A stretch of DNA of 64,000 nt from Polymorphum gilvum SL003B-26A1 (GTDB lineage: Bacteria > Pseudomonadota > Alphaproteobacteria > Rhizobiales > Stappiaceae). The stretch covers positions 1,255,001-1,319,000 of the forward strand of contig NC_015259.1 of NCBI RefSeq assembly GCF_000192745.1, written 5' to 3'. Below, piece by piece: positions 61,586 to 64,000 of this stretch (within the stretch, counting starts at the first letter, position 1; every line of letters begins with the position of its first letter). Under the pieces are notes generated by a model that was given only the letters and a program-made list of their open reading frames with translations, searched no databases and was not told where the DNA came from. A program made the translations under genes and the position numbers.

Positions 61586-61788
61586 TGCCTGACTCCAGGC
61601 CCACGGCCCGTGCAAATACATGTGCCGGCACCCGTCGCGCAAGCGCAATCGCAGGCCCCCGCTCCATCCCCGACGGGCGTCCCGGCCGTATGGCAGGACG
61701 ACCCGGATGCCCGAAATGCGACTCACGCGAAAAATTGCGTCCAAGAGACCATTCCGCAGCGTTCGATTCAAGAGCGACCGGCGCGCCG

Positions 61789-62157
61789 TCACCCTTTGGC
61801 GGGGATGACCGCGGGGCCCATGCGCAGGCGCACGGGCTTCGGCACGCCCATGTGGTCGAGGAAGGCGCCGTGCCGGCGCAGGCCGCACAGCTCGCGCTGA
61901 ATGACGACGTGCCAGAGCGCCTCGCCGGCCAGAGCCAGGCGTTCCTCGCGGCGTGCCTCGAGCCGCGGTACATCGTCGCCGGCGGCGGCAAGCCGCGCCT
62001 CGGTCTCGGCGAGCGCGGCCAGTGCCGCCTCCAGCTTGCCGGTCAGGCGTGCCAGCGTGCCCGCTTTCTCCGCCATGGCCTCGTGCTGGAGTGCGGCGGC
62101 GAGCGGATCCTGCGCGGCATCGGAAAGCTGTTTCGGCGGACGGATCGACATGGGCAT
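61789..62157 (-). CDS. hypothetical coiled-coil protein
   Basis: A 122-residue protein rich in Ala, Glu and Leu, with a predicted long helix (EKAGTLARLTGKLEAALAAL, AETEARLAAAG) and a C-terminal WHVVIQRELCGLRRHG segment, perhaps of the DUF6665 type. It lies 54 bp downstream of the MFS gene on the same strand. Function unknown. Confidence 0.68.
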   Translation of the reverse strand: MPMSIRPPKQLSDAAQDPLAAALQHEAMAEKAGTLARLTGKLEAALAALAETEARLAAAGDDVPRLEARREERLALAGEALWHVVIQRELCGLRRHGAFLDHMGVPKPVRLRMGPAVIPAKG

Positions 62158-62211
62158 GCTGACCTTGCGACGGGCGGCGTGGGTCAGCCATTGCCCGTCC
62201 GGCCGGCGAAA

Positions 62212-63525
62212 TCAAGGCGTTGCCGCCTCGCCGGCCGGACGGTGGTGCACGGCCAGGCGCTCCAGGCGGGCGAGCAGCAGGGCGAGCGTGGCGACCTTGA
62301 GCGCGCAGGGCAGGGCGGCATAGGCGAGCGCCAGCGCGAGGCCGCTGGACGAGTCGACAGCGGCGCCCGGCTGGTAGCCGGCGAGCCCGAGGGCGGGCAG
62401 GGCGAGGCCGGTCGCCAGCGCCAGCGCCGCCTTGGAGACGAAGGCGAGCACGGCATGGAGCCGACCCGCGACGGCCTGGCCGCGGGTGGCGGCGATGTGG
62501 TCGGCCAGGATCGCCGGCGGCAGGGCGAGGTCGGCGCCGAGGGCGAGGCCCGACAGCAGACAGACGGCGGCGTAGGCGGCGGTGTCGCCCGGACCGAGCA
62601 GGGCCGCCCAGACGAAGGTGGCGACGGCGAGCGCCATCGACGCCGCCCAGGCGCCGAGCTTGCCGAGCCGGGCGGCAACGACCTGCCAGAGCGGCATGGA
62701 GGCTGCGCCCGAGAGGAAATAGGCGAGCAGGAACAAGCCGGTCAGGTGCTCCGCCTGGATGCGGTCGCGGATGAAGAACAGCACCAGCACGGCCGGAATC
62801 GCACTGGCCACGGTGTTCATCAGGTACACGGCGAAGAAGTGCCGCCGCCACGGATCGCCGAGCAGGCTCGGCCAGGACAGGGCGGGGCCGCCCGGCGCCG
62901 GCCGGTCGAGCGGCGCGGTCGCCAGCCAACGCAGCAGCAGCGCGGTGGCGAACGCGAGGACGGGCAGATAGACCAGCGTCAGGCGGTGGAACGCCTCGAC
63001 CTTGCCGCCGCCGGTGTCCAGGAGCGTGGGGGCGAGCGCGGCGAGCAGCAGGCCGACCAGGCCGAGACCCTCGCGCCAGCCGGCGATGCGCGTGCGCTGG
63101 CGCATGTCCACCCGCCACAGGCCGCCGAGCGCCTGCAGGTTGATCGATACCACCGAGAAGCCGGTGGTGCAGACGAACACGGCCAGCGCGAACCAGGCGA
63201 GCGGGGCCTCGGTGCGCGGATGGAACAGCAGCCACAGGCCGCCGCCGAGCAGCGCGGCACCGGCGACCAGGATCGCCGGACGCCGGCGGTCGAAGCGGTC
63301 GCCGAGGGCGCCGATGAGCGGATCCTGCAGGGCGTCGACGGCCCTGAGCGCGAGCAGCACGACGCCGAGGCCGGCGAGCGGCAGGCCGAGCGTGGTGGCG
63401 TAGAAGTCAGGCGCGTGCAGGTAGACCGGCAGGCCGGCGAAGGCGAGCGGCAGCGCCATGGCGCCGTGGCGCGCCAGCGCGCACCGTGTCGGCGGCGCTG
63501 CGGCATGCGGCGCCGGCGCGCTCAC
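62212..63525 (-). CDS. MFS transporter, GPH-like
   Basis: A 437-residue, 12-helix transporter. Helix 2-3 carries LRAVDALQDPLIGALGDRFDRRRPAILV, the signature of glycoside-pentoside-hexuronide-like MFS proteins (motif D-x4-G/D-R-x-x-R-R). The substrate is unknown. Its start overlaps the stop of the upstream chalcone-isomerase-like gene by 4 bp, so the two are co-translated. Confidence 0.88.
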   Translation of the reverse strand: MSAPAPHAAAPPTRCALARHGAMALPLAFAGLPVYLHAPDFYATTLGLPLAGLGVVLLALRAVDALQDPLIGALGDRFDRRRPAILVAGAALLGGGLWLLFHPRTEAPLAWFALAVFVCTTGFSVVSINLQALGGLWRVDMRQRTRIAGWREGLGLVGLLLAALAPTLLDTGGGKVEAFHRLTLVYLPVLAFATALLLRWLATAPLDRPAPGGPALSWPSLLGDPWRRHFFAVYLMNTVASAIPAVLVLFFIRDRIQAEHLTGLFLLAYFLSGAASMPLWQVVAARLGKLGAWAASMALAVATFVWAALLGPGDTAAYAAVCLLSGLALGADLALPPAILADHIAATRGQAVAGRLHAVLAFVSKAALALATGLALPALGLAGYQPGAAVDSSSGLALALAYAALPCALKVATLALLLARLERLAVHHRPAGEAATP

Positions 63526-64000
63526 GAGCGGGCCCCGACGAGGCGGGCGCGCAGGGCCGGTTCGCGGCTGTCGGGTCCGAGCCAGATGGCGAAGAAGCGG
63601 CGGGCGAACTCCGCGTCGCGGATCGCGCCGAGGCGCCGGCCGCCGGCGTAGAACACCGCATGGCCCTCGGCGGTGCGCACACCGGTGATCGAGGTGCCGG
63701 GCGCCACGTCGGGGAAGATCGCCCGCATCTGGCGCTCCCAGTCGGCGAGCCGGGCCTCGTCGCGCGTGCCCTGGCGGCGCATTTCCTCGGCCGAGCGGCG
63801 GGCGATGGCCGCGCCGGAAAAGGCGCGCAGGTAGGTCAGCCTGAGCGCGAAGGGCCGGCCGGCCTCGTAGTCGCCCTGCGGGGCGTAGAGTTCGGCGTCG
63901 AAGACGGTGAAGCCGAGGAAGGTCAGCCGGCCCTTGCCGACCAGTTCGGCGGCGGGCACGAGGCGGGCGGCCGGGCCGATGTCGGCCCGCGCGGAAACGG
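63522..64000 (-). CDS. chalcone isomerase-like protein, 5' end cut by window edge
   Basis: The visible 159 codons are open to the window edge. The sequence AELVGKGRLTFLGFTVFDAELYAP and YLRAFSGAAIARRSAEEM match the bacterial chalcone-isomerase-like family, which is secreted and of unknown activity. The C-terminus RRFFAIWLGPDSREPALRA is complete. The N-terminal signal peptide would lie beyond position 64000. The 4-bp overlap with the MFS gene indicates an operon. Confidence 0.82.
   Translation of the reverse strand, partial: VSARADIGPAARLVPAAELVGKGRLTFLGFTVFDAELYAPQGDYEAGRPFALRLTYLRAFSGAAIARRSAEEMRRQGTRDEARLADWERQMRAIFPDVAPGTSITGVRTAEGHAVFYAGGRRLGAIRDAEFARRFFAIWLGPDSREPALRARLVGARS

Noticed and set aside
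61576-63651. A 691-codon open frame on the plus strand
   Set aside because: Antisense to the MFS and small coiled-coil genes; low-complexity Arg/Gln/Gly product without family features.

Overview
The window is 64 kb of high-GC chromosomal DNA from an alphaproteobacterium, most likely a Hyphomicrobiales (Rhizobiales) member of the Stappia/Pannonibacter/Labrenzia kind. The order is inferred from gene content and order (petABC separate from petPR-type regulators, mtnP-apt, prs-rplY-pth-ychF, lgt-midA-pgeF, ybjN-proC, uvrC-pgsA-moaD-moaE), from an Irr-type box at mbfA, and from an Omp25-like barrel protein. The genus is a guess. Genes are dense, on both strands, with many 4-bp stop/start overlaps. 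I see no rRNA, tRNA, CRISPR array, prophage or insertion sequence.

Layout. 1-7 kb: a cut-off trmL, then two paralogous ABC exporters that flank a DUF2177 membrane protein and a chemoreceptor. 7-10 kb: petABC, the cytochrome bc1 complex, closed by a strong terminator. 10-13 kb: methylthioadenosine/adenine salvage (mtnP, apt) running into bluB and a GNAT gene. 13-17.4 kb: two MaoC-type hydratases, a di-heme peroxidase, the Irr-regulated iron exporter mbfA, and a lone CbiM-like permease under a cobalamin riboswitch. 17.7-26 kb: a DASS transporter, then ychF-pth, rplY and prs, interrupted by an OxyR-like regulator with small neighbours and by a periplasmic sensor-domain protein. 26-31 kb: a minus-strand cluster of lgt, midA, pgeF, an M24 protein and a lipoprotein. 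31-34 kb: ubiK, ybjN-proC, a TetR regulator and a CsaA-type protein. 34-38 kb: MarR, response regulator and histidine kinase (PetP/PetR-like) divergent from ilvE. 38-46.7 kb: Bcr-type MFS, moaE, moaD, pgsA, GNAT, hlyU-like, tdk, a membrane EEP-family protein, uvrC and an SDR. 46.8-54 kb: Ca2+/Na+ exchanger, outer-membrane barrel, RND pump, GST. 54-64 kb: RNase T2 with a secreted Cys-containing partner, rlmJ, GNAT, a glycine-rich cold-shock protein, DUF1176, a glyoxalase II-like hydrolase, DUF1402, an MFS transporter and a cut-off chalcone-isomerase-fold protein.

Most of the window is core metabolism. The unusual material is regulatory or divergent: an OxyR-like regulator that has arginine at the peroxidatic-cysteine position but carries a complete four-element OxyR-type site just before its own start codon; a cold-shock protein with a 130-residue glycine/RGG-like N-terminal tail; an M24 protein without the usual metal ligands; an Irr-type box laid over the predicted mbfA transcription start; an FNR/FixK-type palindrome upstream of the peroxidase; a nested inverted-repeat element; and short tandem arrays in several spacers. 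I did not find a clearly new multi-gene system.
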